Shown here: in pieces, positions 32,079 to 43,125 of the stretch
How the letters are laid out: the number at the start of each line of letters is the position of its first letter
How positions within the stretch are numbered: the first letter of the stretch is position 1
Assembly (NCBI GenBank): GCA_022496805.1
Contig: CM040085.1
Location: 20,241,811-20,305,810 of the forward strand
Source of the DNA: Pohlia nutans
Taxonomy: Eukaryota > Streptophyta > Bryopsida > Bryales > Mniaceae
DNA: 64,000 bases
Reading direction: 5' to 3'
Made by a program: the position numbers and the translations under genes
The notes under the pieces: model-generated
What the model was told of the DNA's origin: nothing
The model's database searches: none
The model's input: only the letters and a program-made list of their open reading frames with translations

Positions 32079-32712
32079 GACAAACTCTCAACCATTGTTC
32101 CTTTTTGAAAAAAAACACAACTGCGGTCCTCTCTCCCTTTAACCAATTGTGATCCAAACTAACAATGTAAATTTCCAACCGAAGGAGGGATAACGGTTGA
32201 GTGTTTTTCTCAAGAAGGGAACCCGATTGACAGTTTTTTTCAACGGTTGAAATTACTCTCTATGTGCACCCTAGGACTCAAACTAGTTTCAATCCAAAAG
32301 CACTTAAATTTTTCAATCCAACCCCATGTATGAATAATTAGTAGTTTCTTACATAGGAAGGACGGGAATAGGGATACTTTACTAAGGACAAATGTGGAAA
32401 TTTAGAGATAAAGAAGAGACAAATAAGATTTAAAGAAGTTAACAAAGGATTTTAAAAAGAAGACAACAAAGAAAGATTACCGTATAACGTGAAGATTATA
32501 ACCTAGGAATGTTTCATATATTTATAACAGTCTTGAAATTTCTAAAGTGATAATGTAAATAAAATACAATACCATTGAACTCAAGATTTTCTTTTTCTTT
32601 TTCCCTACCACAAATGGAGCATAGAAAAGATTGTGTGCAAAGCACAAAACTAACATTTGTTTGAAGACACTCAGATTGTCACTCTTAAACTCAAGGTGCA
32701 GTGGTCACTACT

Positions 32713-32855
32713 CCAAAAATGACATCACACAAGAGAGCTCCCTATAGACTTGTGCCAAAGAGATGAGAAGAGAGCTCAATGGCTGTGAAAAAATGAATGA
32801 TGTCATCTTAGGGTTCCGCCTTTTATATGGAGACCCTAGGTTTAAAACAGGTTCT
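32713..32855 (-). repeat. Dispersed repeat, partner of 33940-34070
   Basis: The reverse complement shares GTCTCCATATAAAAGG, AAGATGACATCATT, GAGCTCTC and GGCACAAGTCT in order with 33940-34070, which is in the third intron of the F-box/kelch gene. The superfamily is unknown; a MITE is likely. Confidence 0.7.
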
Positions 32856-33264
32856 AATGTTAGTGACAAAGTCTTAACTCCTTTTGAGACCATTGGTTCA
32901 AGAAATGATTTTAGCCAGAGGGAGAAAGAACTTGGGTTCAAGGTAATAGCAGCCAACTTTACAACCAACTTCACAGTTCCATTCTCAAAATGCAAAATAA
33001 TCTTCTTGTGGAAAAAGAAAACCGCAGGGTTTGCCTGAATTTGCCAACATCATTCTCAGCCAGTATTATACATTGTTACAGCCTAGCTCTTTAAAGTCTC
33101 AGCTACAAAAATGCTTACAGAAGTTGTAATCCACAACTGCTGTATCTGAATCAATCAGAAACTATTAATTCATCTGCTGTACTGTACACTATGCTAACTT
33201 CTCTCCTAATTGGAAGTTAAAACACAAGTTCACGAAAAAGGAATGGCCAGTGCTTTTTTTTACC

Positions 33265-33482
33265 CTAAACTACAGCCAGATTCTCCGTAATGTACCACAT
33301 ATGAAGAGCTGGGAGCTCAACTATCCTCCAAAGAAAAACAAGTCCTGAATGTGGGCACTCATCTGTGTCATAAAAAGGAAAATTGCCCACTGGATCTATG
33401 TCAGTTGTAGATTTCGAAGAGTCCCGATATGGTTGGAAAGTCCCAATTAAACAAATATTGCCATAAAGAAAAAAGTGGTGCA
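33265..33482 (-). other. Coding-like frame in the 3' UTR of the kelch gene
   Basis: Just after the kelch stop codon, a shifted minus-strand frame reads VVVMHHFFLYGNICLIGTF and later LVFLWRIVELPALHMWYIT. Part of it recurs at about 45790-45840 as VHELPSLHLWYI, with similar nucleotides (TGAGCTCCCA.CTCTTCAT). It could be a lost C-terminal exon, a frameshifted tail or just 3' UTR captured by a repeat. Confidence 0.3.
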
Positions 33483-36400
33483 TCACAACCACGCAATCAC
33501 GGATGCAGATATAATGCCGCTACCCTGACACATGTCTGCTCCGAGCTTCCAGCATAACTGCGACGAGTACTGCTTCTCGCCTCCAAGCTCACAGGCTTCA
33601 ACGGTATTGAGGGGTGTGCAGTACCGGTACCGGTTTTGGGAGTATTCTCGTATGCCCCCAAGAATATACAAGTTGTTTCCCACACTCTCGCATGCAAATC
33701 CATATCGCGAGTATGGCCGTGCATACTCTTCCCCTCCATTAATGTGCCCTAGCTGCGTCCAATTGTTCAATTGCGTGTTGTACACCATGACTCTCTTTTG
33801 GTGCACACAGATGAGCTCTCCATTTGCTGTCACTGCACTTGGCTCCATCACCTGAACACACAGGATAGAATTTTTTTTAAATGATTCATATCAATGACAG
33901 TTGCATGATGGCAAGACCCATTAAGTTTTAGATGCCCACCCAAAACCTTAAACCCAGAGTCTCCATATAAAAGGAGGAACCCGAAGATGACATCATTTTC
34001 TTTTCTCAGCCAATGAGCTCTCCCTTCTTTTCTCTCTGGCACAAGTCTTGTGTGATGTCTTTGGTGGTTAATGCACCCTGGGTTTAAGGTAAACCACCCT
34101 ATTTGTGTCATGTCACAATCATTATGTATCATTGTTATGTACATCATTGATGTACTGACATAGTGGCACAAATAAGTGACTTCCAAATTGCAGCACAAAT
34201 AGGGTAGCTTAAATTACAAGTATCTAAGCCTGTCCTAGATTGGGAATGCCTGCTCAAAACCGGCTTTGGCACTCTGAAATGTAGCAATTTAAGGTTCATA
34301 CCTTGTTGTTATCAAGATACATATGAGGCACAAAACGCCACGTGTCGGTCACAGCGTCGTAGACCTCGGCGGAGCTTTTCTGATAGCTTTTCTGATACTC
34401 CCCAGCTATGACCCAGAATTGACCATCAAGGGCCACTCCTTGACAACTTGACCTGACAACAGCCATGCTTGAGATCGTCTCCCATGTATCAGTTTGCAAG
34501 TCATAGACCTCAGCTGAGTCCAGGAACTTTGCATTTCCCTGCCCTCCAGCTACATACACTTTGTCTCCCACCACTGCTGCTGCAAACCAGCTCCTGGCTG
34601 TGTTCATTCTGGCCCCTTTTGTCCACTTGTTGGTGAGCGCGTCGTAGATCACCACGTCACTGCACACCACAGCTGCAATAAAATCCAATGAATCTGAGTC
34701 AGAAATTAAACTAACTAATGGAGATGAAATACTAAGAAAGACAATGTGCACAAATGGTAAATCATATTTACTGTGTGGCTCACCACCCAACCATAGAAGT
34801 GAGATCCTGTAATTAACAGCTGTGATCTCCTTCACCTACCAAGTCACTTATAGTCCTAAGTCACTTATAGTCCTAATATTGTATGTCTACATACTTAGAA
34901 TATGTACAAACTAACTAAACTACTATTTGGTGTTCTAATTAACTTGGAGTCATAGATCCTTGGTCTATCAGTTCCCTCGTAAGTAACTTAATTACCATAT
35001 GAGTAAATTCCAACAGGGGAGTGACAGTAGTTCAATTTATTTGCAAATTATACCAGAAACTTTAACCACAACGGGACACTTGCAGCGTCGGTGTCCTAAG
35101 TCAACGTTTTCTCCTACATGATTTGTTACATGGTTGACGGTCTGGACTCAAGGTTTGTAAGAGAGTGAGGTTTATATTGGTTCCCGTACCTGAGGTGGAG
35201 TGTTGATCATGTGGAGTGGGGCTCTTTTGTGTTCGTGTGCCGCCAATGAGGAGGAATTTATGGCCAACTGCTGCACAAGCAAAGCCTTGCCATTGATGAT
35301 GTTCGGACCGACCTGGTGTGGGAGGCAGGACGGACCATCTGGCAGATATGGGGTCGTATGAGCGAAATGGGGCTCCTTCCGGAGTCTCTGGGAGCACGTA
35401 TATCCACCCTTCCGCAACGCCCATCTGCAATCAATTGCATCAATCATTGATCAAAACATGATTCGACTCCAAGCATAATTTATATAACAACAAGAGGAGG
35501 GTTGAAAGATGAAAAAACCAAACACAATTTATAAACATAAATGCACGAGGTTGTATATGAATGACTGTAGAACCGAGCAGTATCTTAGCAAAGGGTATAA
35601 TGCTTCAATGGCTAAAGAATGTTATATCAATGGCCTACATGGGTATGTGATTGAAACCATGCCATTGCTATACTTGATACAACTGAAAATGAGATTAAAT
35701 TTAATTTTGAGCAATTGAAAATGCAGTTATTTCTATGTTGTGAAAAACACAAGAACGATTTTAAGACCAGTGTGAACGAAGAGTCAGTTAGAAATAGTTC
35801 TACTAACTACGCCACACACTGGGGAAATCCAAAATGTCCAGAGATGAACTTTGTCCAAATTCCATCGTAAAATTCCATAGTTCACAATGGAATCTGCCCT
35901 ATATTCATGGTTCATCTATGGAATTTGACGATGGAATTTGGACAAAGTTCATCTCTGGACACTTTGGATTTCCTCAGTGACATGGACGCCTGCAGATAGG
36001 AAATACTACCTCTGGAGGTAAACTGTACAACACAGACCAGAATGGAGTAACCATGCAACACGAAAATGGGAAGATCAGTAGCTCAGTTGATTTTATGGAA
36101 CTATTGACAGTGACCAGTAACTATGCAGAAAGGATCGACGTTGGTCTAGATTTGAACCTTGCGACGCAATGAAGCGAGTTCTGGCTGCTCCGCCACACGC
36201 TTCCACGAAGAACAGACGCGACGCGCCATCGCCAAGCTCTGCCTCGGCAACTGCGCAAATACCATCGTCATGACATCGTCTGGCAAGCTCAAGATAGCAG
36301 AAGCTGGCTCCTCTGCAGGCAACTCCACTGTGTCGATGAGTTTCTGCATCAATGCTCGACACCCCCACCACTCGGACATCACCTCCTCAACCACTAACTC

Positions 36401-36496
36401 GTCATCTCCACTGCAGCTCTTGCCATGTCCATTGACGTCCTCGTAACAAAGATTGAGCCTGGGCGCGTACCCCAACGTCGTCGTCTCTACCCCCAT
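33483..36496 (-). CDS. F-box/kelch-repeat protein (SCF ubiquitin ligase substrate receptor)
   Basis: Substrate-recruiting subunit of an SCF E3 ubiquitin ligase; the F-box binds a SKP1/ASK protein and the kelch propeller binds the target. Four exons on the minus strand, 36496-36158, 35424-35190, 34672-34302 and 33851-33483, splice in phase to 437 residues. The F-box is at about 69-113 (SLPDDVMTMVFAQLPRQSLA and RVCSSWKRV). Kelch blades follow with GG and Y/W signatures: FLLIGGTRT, KVYVAGGQGNAKFLDSAEVY, WVIAGEYQ, SAEVYDAVTDTWRFVP, NNLYILGGIREYS. An acidic N-terminal region (GDDELVVEEVMSEWWG) precedes the F-box. Four to five blades are visible, common for this class. Intron 1 holds a CACTA-like MITE and intron 3 a dispersed repeat. 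A tandem duplication lies directly upstream (36546-36821). Arabidopsis members of this type include At1g16250-like proteins, but orthology is not claimed. Confidence 0.9.
33940..34070 (+). repeat. Dispersed repeat in kelch intron 3
   Basis: See 32713-32855; opposite orientation. Flanked by AACCTTAAACCCAGAGTC and the related CCCTGGGTTTAAGGT at about 34077, which together form an imperfect inverted end pair, so the element probably spans about 33940-34095. Confidence 0.65.
34841..34876 (+). repeat. 18-bp tandem duplication
   Basis: AAGTCACTTATAGTCCTA occurs twice in a row, in intron 2 of the kelch gene. Confidence 0.9.
35817..35979. mobile_element. CACTA-like MITE in kelch intron 1
   Basis: CACTGGGGAAATCCAAAATG at the left and CACTTTGGATTTCCTCAGTG at the right. 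The arms pair over about 62 bp (AGATGAACTTTGTCCAAATT). Exact 3-bp duplication ACA (35814-35816 and 35980-35982). Confidence 0.9.
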
Positions 36497-36545
36497 AATG
36501 GCAATTAAACCAGACTCTACAAACTCTCAATTCCCTGATCTAAAC

Positions 36546-36821
36546 TCTACTCTCTGATATGAACAACGTTTGCAAACTGAGTTATGTGAAGGATGATAAT
36601 TCAGTTTGATTTTCTAGCAAACAGTGAGATGAGCTAGCTCGAGAGTTGCAACAGACTCGTGTAGCTGTCCAGACTTGACAAAGTCTCTACTCTCTGGTTT
36701 GAACAAACTTTGCAAACTGAGTTAAGTGAAGGATGGTGATTGAGTTTGGTTTTCTAGCAAACAGTGAGATGAGCTTGAGAGTTGCAACAGACTCGTGTAC
36801 TCAACCGTCTAGACTTGACAG
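36546..36821 (+). repeat. Two-copy tandem duplication of about 140 bp, 5' flank of the kelch gene
   Basis: CTCTACTCTCTG..TTTGCAAACTGAGTTA..TTTTCTAGCAAACAGTGAGA..GAGAGTTGCAACAGACTCGT occurs at about 36546 and again at about 36685 with roughly 90% identity. It lies 50-330 bp upstream of the start codon on the minus strand, so it may include promoter or 5' UTR sequence. Confidence 0.85.
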
Positions 36822-37411
36822 TTGAAACTTTTATGATGACTGGAAGACTGTCAGATGCTACTGATGAAATCGTCTTTATAGAAAACTAAAAAGGGAAATG
36901 AAAAAGATGTTGAGACTCGACGCCGTTTGAGATCTTGGCGGGGTGCTTGTGATTATCCAGAGCGGATGATCCAGTGGACTCAGTGATTTGCATTGATGGT
37001 CTTGGAAGCCGCCGCAGTGGTGAACTTGTGATGGTGGGGTTCACACGTGGAGTCTGACCTGGCACTTGCTGAGTCAGCCTTGATGCAATCCAGCATCAGT
37101 GAGCCATCAGCAACCTTTTCCATTGGGTTCTTTTTTGTGTTTATTTTTGGTGTGCATGAGATCATTCTCATTGGGTTGCAAATGTTGAGTCCGCTGCCAA
37201 TCCAAAAACGGGCTTTGATTTATGAGATGGACTTTACATGATCCCAAATCTTCAGTGACCACACATTTGATCACTGAAATCATATGTGAGCCTCGTCGCC
37301 CGGGGTGAGCTTCCTTCCTGGTATCCTTTCTTGAATGGATTTGGGCTTGTACCATATGCATGATGACGAAATCGTATTGCACTTTTCACAAGTGTGCTTA
37401 TCCTGATGAAT
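36822..37411. other. Intergenic, nothing recognised
   Basis: Non-coding by inspection; the motif TGAGCCTCGTCGCCCGGGGT near 37288 is the only GC-rich patch. Confidence 0.4.
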
Positions 37412-37831
37412 GTGGAGCTTACACATGTTGAATGAAATTGTCATGACACATGGAAGATGGTGGAAACAAATGGTAGAATGACCCATTCTCTCTCATTGGA
37501 GCTTACACATGTGAAATGAAATTGTCATTGCGCACGGAAGATGGTGGAAACAAATGGTAGAATGACCCATTCTCTCTTGTTGGAGTATACACATGTGAAA
37601 TGAAATTGTCATTGTGCACGGAAGATGGTGGAAACAAATGGTAGAATGACCCATTCTCTCTCGTTGGAGTATACACATGTGAAATGAAATTGTCATTGCA
37701 CATGGAAGATGGTGGAAACATATGGTAGAATGACCCATTCTCTCTTGTTGGAGCTTACACCTGTGAAATGAAATTGTCATGACCATGGAAGATGGTGGAA
37801 ACAAATGGTAGAATGACCTATTCCGTCTCTC
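37412..37831. repeat. 84-bp minisatellite, five units
   Basis: Units start at about 37412, 37497, 37581, 37665 and 37749. Each carries ACACATGTGAAATGAAATTG, GGAAGATGGTGGAAACAAAT and GGTAGAATGACCCATTCTCT. The period is exactly 84 bp (28 codons), so a minus-strand frame stays open across the units (repeating MGHSTICFHHLPC). A diverged half-unit with GGTGGAATGACCCATTCTCT occurs at about 37895-37916. Confidence 0.95.
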
Positions 37832-38047
37832 GTAGGTATTCTCAACAACCAAAGAACCTAAAACCAAAGAACCTAAAACCAACCAATTGGGGAAGGTGGA
37901 ATGACCCATTCTCTCTCGTATGTGTTTTCAACAACCGCCGATGCCTAAAGAACTTAAAACCAACCAATTAGGGTTGGTCGTCCCATAGAGGGTTTTTACA
38001 AGTGGGTGGGATTGGGGCTTCTAAAATGCAAATTATGATACTTTTAT

Positions 38048-38071
38048 GTAATAATAATAATAATAATAATA
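38048..38071. repeat. (TAA)n microsatellite
   Basis: About eight TAA units. Confidence 0.9.
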
Positions 38072-38251
38072 ACAATGATAATAAATAATTCATATATGTT
38101 AGTATATATATATATCACAAGTGAGGTGTGACTGTCTAAATTACTTTTCTTTTTTTTCATTTTATTTTATGAAATGTATTCTTCTATTAGTAAAAAATAG
38201 GCTCACTTTGATTTTCAAGATTTTTCAAGTACAACAACTTAAAAGGGTTGT

Positions 38252-38790
38252 TTAACTCCTAAGCGACAAAGGGCAAAACCTAGATGTGTTATAGAATGTT
38301 ACTTTTACAACTTTGATGAAGTTTGGTCCAAAAGAGAAACTGAGAAGCATGATGTTTAGTAATTATCTGTATAGTCAAAGTTTCAAAAAATGTATTAGAC
38401 ACTCATTTAATGAATTTGGAAGCATTTACCATTTAATATTCACCAAAATTATAAATTTTATTTTAGAATTTGAAATTTGGTATGATGGGTTTAAAATAGG
38501 CATTCTACTCTAAAAAAATTAAAGCGATATTTTTAAAGGAGAGAACACTATTAGTTTCCCAAAATAGTAAATTTTATAACACTAGGACAATATTGAGGTC
38601 TATGTGTTTGAAAATTTCTCCTTGATGGGGTTTAACTCAAATCAACATGATTCAAATTGGATTGGAAAGTAGACTTGATTTCCTATTTGAAAATATCTTT
38701 TAGTTTTTATAAAAAATATTTTTTCATCTTAGCAGCCTGTAAGAAAAGGACAACGACCATAAAATGGTCGTTTAGTCACTTAGGGGTAAA
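38252..38790 (+). mobile_element. TTAA-flanked piggyBac-like element
   Basis: TTAA-CTCCTAAGCGAC on the left and GTCACTTAGGGG-TAAA on the right. The right border tetranucleotide is TAAA, probably a mutated TTAA, and is shared with the following element. Confidence 0.6.
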
Positions 38791-39719
38791 CCCCTGAAAG
38801 GACCAAGACAACACATTAAGTTCAAGAATAATTTTATTACTTTAATAACTTATTTGCATTCCATAATTTTGACTCAATATTAACTAGAGAATTGTAAATG
38901 TCCGTTACGAGAAGACAAAAATCGTTCAAGATGTGCAATTACTTTAATCAATCCGCCGGAAAAAAAACTAAAACATCAACGCATGTGAATTTGGAACATG
39001 GTAGTTGGGGAAGTTGATGACCTAAAGGACATTTCTACAGAAGGGCGTCAAATTTGTCCAAAAAAAAAGGTGTACTGTACAATATGTAAAACATTTGTCA
39101 TTACTGTATCATTAACACTATATAATAATTATGGAAAATGTTAAAATATATTTCAAATGGAATATTTTCAAAATCTTTGGAATGTTTTCTACATATTTTA
39201 TATTATTTTGGAATAGTTTGGAATATTCCAAAAATATTTTTGAAATCTTTACACATTTCATGCAATGTAACAATTAATAACGATCACAAACACCGGCTTA
39301 GCGAGTCACCAACGAGTCACTTCACCCAAACATAAATCTTTTGAAATCAATCATTGTTGTTGTATTTAGTTTTAGATCATCGTTTTTTATGAGCTCCTAG
39401 ATACAATACATCTTTGTATGCTCCTAAAATTTCAAATGCTAATCATGGTTCTAGAATTTATGAGAATGTTTACAGTGAATGACTTGATGATTTCGCTCAA
39501 AAAATCAAAAACAACTCATGATCAAACCTTATAATCATGTAATATAATTATACACTAGATTGTCTTGAAAATTTATAAACAACCTCATGACTAAGTCTTC
39601 TTTGAGCTTCAACGGGAAGTTTTTTACATGAACACCAATTGAGAGATACAACTACGTTTTTAAAAACTTCATGAGAAGTGATAAAATTTAAGGAATGAGC
39701 ATGGTCCTTTAGGGGTTAA
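38787..39719 (+). mobile_element. TTAA-flanked piggyBac-like element, family C copy 1
   Basis: TAAA-CCCCTGAAAGGACCAAG on the left and ATGGTCCTTTAGGGG-TTAA on the right. The 930-bp interior matches 46819-47729 along its whole length (AGAGAATTGTAAATGT, AAGATGTGCAATTAC, CACTTCACCCAAACATAAAT, CATGAACACCAAT). No coding frame. Confidence 0.85.
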
Positions 39720-39879
39720 GTGCAAAGTCTAGCTTACAATGAGGACATTGATTCCACTTCTAGCCCCTCAAAATGGTGAATTAACATGCATAAAGTAATT
39801 CAATTTCTTGATTCTATGTCATGTTCATTTGTTTAGGCACTTCCCATGATTACAAATATTCGACCTTAGAGAGTTGGAT

Positions 39880-40030
39880 CACTAGTAGGAAACCTATTAC
39901 AAATGTCATAGAAACGTCACATTGAATGCATTATGGATAAATATGGAAACACAATTTTCATATTATTATGTTTATCCATAATGCATTCATGTGATTTTTT
40001 TGTAATTTGTAACATGGTTTTCTAATAGTG
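39880..40030. mobile_element. CACTA-like MITE
   Basis: CACTAGTAGGAAACCTATTA at the left and CATGGTTTTCTAATAGTG at the right, with an inner perfect TGCATTATGGATAAA / TTTATCCATAATGCA pair. Exact 3-bp duplication GAT (39877-39879 and 40031-40033). Confidence 0.9.
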
Positions 40031-40073
40031 GATACAGGATTCAACTCAAGCAACTGGTCATACGTATATATGT

Positions 40074-41186
40074 TTAACCCCTAAAGGACCGGAGTGTCTT
40101 TCCTCCAAAAACACTCCAATGCTGCTATTTTCACTCCCCTATGCAAAAAATCCAAAAAAAATGTTATTTTTTACCTTCTAACCGTAAGATCTTGTCCTAA
40201 ACTACTTGAAAAACATACACAACAAATTTCGTTGATTTTGACCACACGGATTGCAAGATAATTGCGTTTGATGGAAAAAAACACCCCAAAAAAACACATG
40301 CCCGAAAATTTCAGATGCGTTTGACCATGGCTACATCAAAAAAACCTCACTACCGAAACCTGTCGCACTTCACTTTCACATTCTACATGATGTTACTTAG
40401 TTGTGTACCAATTTTCGTTGCGTTTGGAGATGTTTAGGATGTTGAAGAACACCTTGCACTTGTTAGGGGTTTAAAACTTCAAAAAAGACTATATGTTTTT
40501 GGAATTGCAATATTTTTGACTTTCTGTATTTAAAATACGAATCCGAGCGGTGAAACACAAGTACATTCCACCCTCTATAGAATGGCGATTTTTTAAAAAA
40601 TAAATAAATAAATCTCCAAGTTTTAGAAGACATGTAGCACATTTTCTAAGAATTTTGGGGGTTAGGGGGGAAATAAAGGGTGGAGGAAGGGAATTGAAGT
40701 GCCAACCCATTCCAATGTTCATGACCCCACTAACTCTCAAAGTGTACTGCCACGTGGCAGTCCCTCATTGGACATTGGACATTGGACATTTTTTATTTTT
40801 TAAAATGATTTTAATTTTCAAATTTTTGAATAATATATTTTTTAATTATAAAATTGAACTTTTAGTTTAAAATATTTTATGAAAAAACGTTTGATGAAAA
40901 AACGGCTCTGTTGGCCAGCATTGTTGCGGCACTGTAGCACTGGGGCACTTTTCAAGAAACGACCTCTGCTGCCCCAACTTCAACTCCTGTTCATTTTGAT
41001 ATTTTTGATTGCTTCTCAATGACTCCACAATCTCTCAAATGAGGCGCAAATTTGCAATCTAGATCACTTTTTCAGTAGCTTTCCAACGCACCAATCCTTG
41101 CTTGATTTGGTTGAGAAATTCTACTTTTTTTCTCAATTATTCCTTTATAAAAAGCCCGTGGGGCTTTTTTGACGTTTAAGGGTTAA
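40074..41186 (+). mobile_element. TTAA-flanked piggyBac-like element
   Basis: TTAA-CCCCTAAAGGACCGG on the left and GACGTTTAAGGG-TTAA on the right. The ends agree for CCCxTAAA. The interior is AT-rich with a direct triplet GGACATT at about 40770-40791 and no coding frame. The right end could instead be that of the larger unit ending at 41820. Confidence 0.6.
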
Positions 41187-41820
41187 AGGGAGAACCACCT
41201 TTTGCCAGTGGCACAACCTATTGTAGAAGGTGAAAACTACATCACATTAACCCTAACTACCCATGCATCCATTTTTTGGACGATGTACAAATTTCATTCA
41301 TTTTTCTCATCCATTATGCACTTTTTGTCATGTGGATTTTTTACTACAAATTTTATGGAAAGTTAGCTTCATGCACGTGTTATCCAATTAGAAAGGGGAT
41401 AATTTGTGAAATTTTTATGCCTCATTTCATCTTGCATTGATTCATCAAAGATTTGTTAAAATAGTTCAAAAGTGCTCTTGAAAAATTCAACTCATAGAAT
41501 TAAGCAACAAAAAGATCTCCAAAAATCACAACATTTAGAGTAATACATTTCAACCCATCATAACAAATTCCATCTACAAACTGTCAATACCTTATTTGTA
41601 ATTGAATTACAAAATAATTTTGAATTTTAAGTATTGAAATTTATACAAAAATATTGGTGATAGCAATCATAGATCTAACCGCATGGATAGAATCTAAAAT
41701 TCATAATGTACAGCTTTTATTAATACATCAAGTTCAATATATCCCTGATAATTGCATTTCATAATGCGTTTTTTACAAAACTGCTCAATTTGGAGAGGGT
41801 TGTGGGCATTTAGGGGTTAA
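41183..41820 (+). mobile_element. Element remnant ending in GGGG-TTAA
   Basis: The right end GGGCATTTAGGGG-TTAA is clear; the left part lacks a CCCC start. About 41500-41780 is repeated in inverse orientation at 1261-1500. Confidence 0.55.
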
Positions 41821-42121
41821 AAGATGCTCATTTGAAATAGTTCCAAAAGGGGGACATCCTGAACTGCTCTATTATGTTATGAAACAAGTGGTGCATGAGA
41901 GACAAAAATAAATATAAATTAATAAATAAAATTAATGGTGCATGGGAGATGGAGTCTGTAAACAAGTAGTGCATGGGAAAACAAAAAGCAACAAAAATAA
42001 TGGTCCTTGGGAGACATAGCAACTGAAACTGAGGGATTCACTCATTTACAACTTGTGGCTATAGCATGCATAAAAATAATTATAATTACTTCCGTATCCT
42101 TACTTTGATTCGGATTCTAAA

Positions 42122-42340
42122 GGGTCACTTTCAAATATTCCATAATGACATGCAAACAAATAATAGGGTCCAATTAAAACTTTGAAGGTAATTTTTTAAA
42201 ATTAATATAGGGTGCTTAAAATTGATTACGAGAATTAAAATGAGAATATTTCAAATTATAGTATGAAGTACTTTGATTTTTTGGGGTACTTTTAAATATC
42301 CTATATCTAAGGTGGTACCTAAAAATACATAGAGTGACCC
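42122..42340 (+). mobile_element. Non-autonomous DNA element with GGGTCACT ends, copy 1
   Basis: GGGTCACTTTCAAATATTCC on the left and AGAGTGACCC on the right, with GGGTACTTTTAAATATCCT inside the right end. It matches the reverse complement of 57988-58238 (TAGGGTGCTTAAAATTGATT). No coding frame. Confidence 0.75.
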
Positions 42341-42985
42341 CGTGTTTAGATTAATTTTTTCATTTGGTTTTAGGATTTTGGAGTACAAAGACATCTCTTG
42401 CATAACATTTAGTAGTTTACATTGTCACTGCCTTAGCTTTATAGTAGATGGTGTGGAATATTCTACATTCAACAATACTTCATCAGTAGCTAAATGGACA
42501 GGTGGAGGCTCAAGGTGATAAGCAGAGTGATAAGCAGAGTGCATGAAGGAAAGGCAGGGGTCATGAAGGCTACTGAATGTTATGTGGGGTACTGTATTGC
42601 CACAAATAAAATCAGTGTCCCAGCTTATTAGGCTTGTAACAAAAAGGGGCTGGAATCCATGTGTCTTAGCCACTGACAAATCATGCACACATGAGAGAAC
42701 TGAATGGGGTGTGGATTTTGAGATCTCCCTGATTTCTTGGATAGTTGTAGATTGTTGACTGAGTGGTGAAAGAGTCATGGAAAGTGCCTAACATGAAACA
42801 TCATTTGGACAACTTCAAAAATATCAGAACCTTCATACTATTCCACATGTTTGTTTTTTTATATATAACTGTTTATATTTGATTTGACAACTCCAAATGA
42901 ACTGAATGTGCACAAGTGACAACTGCAACTCATTATAATACATCAGCACGTGAGTGGTGACTGAAAGAGTCATGGAAAATGCCTA
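42341..42985. other. Repeat debris
   Basis: Contains GGCTACTGAATGTTATG at about 42568-42584 (an end of repeat element B) and the block ATTTGG.CAA.TTCAAAAATATCAGAACCTTC at about 42802-42836, repeated at about 43459-43494. A 117-codon minus-strand frame (42778-42425) has no recognisable domain. Confidence 0.5.
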
Positions 42986-43125
42986 CATAACATTCAGTAG
43001 CCTTCACTGGCTGTGCCTTGCTCTTTAGGAGAATGTGCAGCATATTCTCCATTATACAATGAGTAGTTACTCATGTTTTCTTACAGATGGAAGTTTTGGA
43101 AAACTAGAAGGGAAGGTAACCATGT
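42986..43125 (+). mobile_element. Partial third copy of repeat element B
   Basis: CATAACATTCAGTAGCCTTC, then ACTGGCTGTGCCTTGCTC and AGGAGAATGTGCAG match the left part of 54032-54537; similarity fades after about 43125. Confidence 0.7.

Noticed and set aside
37412..37831. CRISPR-like array
   Set aside because: Units are 84 bp and contiguous with no variable spacers; it is a eukaryotic minisatellite.
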